From NCBI GenBank assembly GCA_014377915.1, contig JACMOT010000184.1:1-6022 (forward strand): a DNA stretch of 6,022 bases, in the 5' to 3' direction. Positions 6,022 to 6,022 of the stretch are shown here, in pieces (position 1 is the stretch's first letter; the number at the start of each line of letters is the position of its first letter). The notes beneath the pieces are model-generated. The model had not been told where the DNA came from, did not search any database, and saw only the letters and a program-made list of their open reading frames with translations. Made by a program: the position numbers and the translations under genes. Source of the stretch: Tardiphaga sp. GTDB taxonomy: Bacteria > Pseudomonadota > Alphaproteobacteria > Rhizobiales > Xanthobacteraceae.

Positions 6022-6022
6022 A

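Overview
The window is high-GC, densely packed and shows alphaproteobacterial gene style. GC-rich codon use, four-base start/stop overlaps, and an intergenic palindromic repeat of the CATTC(C/T)GGG...GCGAACCCGGAAT type together suggest Bradyrhizobium, Rhodopseudomonas or a close relative (Nitrobacteraceae). The genus is an inference from recalled sequence style, not from a search.

Plus strand, 1-2422: the 3' part of an operon for a branched-chain amino acid-type (HAAT/Liv) ABC importer. It holds a LivM-type permease cut by the left window edge, then LivG-type and LivF-type ATPases. The junctions overlap by 4 bp (ATGA) and 1 bp (TGATG). No periplasmic binding protein or separate LivH permease is visible; they would lie upstream or elsewhere. 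The two ATPases are asymmetric in a complementary way, so they may form one standard and one degenerate ATP site.

Plus strand, 2423-2950: a 69-bp AT-richer gap carries a short dyad and a promoter-like sequence. A complete MarR-family regulator follows.

2951-3080: a 130-bp nested inverted repeat starts directly after the marR stop codon and ends 10 bp from the stop of the opposing gene. It looks like a dispersed intergenic repeat and may also terminate transcription from both sides.

Minus strand, 6022-3091: two overlapping genes encode the [2Fe-2S] small subunit and the molybdopterin large subunit of a xanthine dehydrogenase/CO dehydrogenase-family molybdenum hydroxylase. The large subunit has the catalytic Glu but carries TYRAPGR at the active-site loop, so it is not a Cu-Mo CO dehydrogenase. 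The FAD subunit normally found in this family is not visible as a complete gene. A 42-codon open stretch whose TGA overlaps the small-subunit ATG may be the end of the preceding gene. It runs into an in-frame TAA and a C/G homopolymer block at the window edge.

How the genes may work together: the importer could bring in an organic (perhaps aromatic or heterocyclic) substrate, the hydroxylase could oxidise it, and the MarR protein could sense it. This rests only on adjacency. The two operons converge and are separated by a terminator-like repeat, so they are not co-transcribed.
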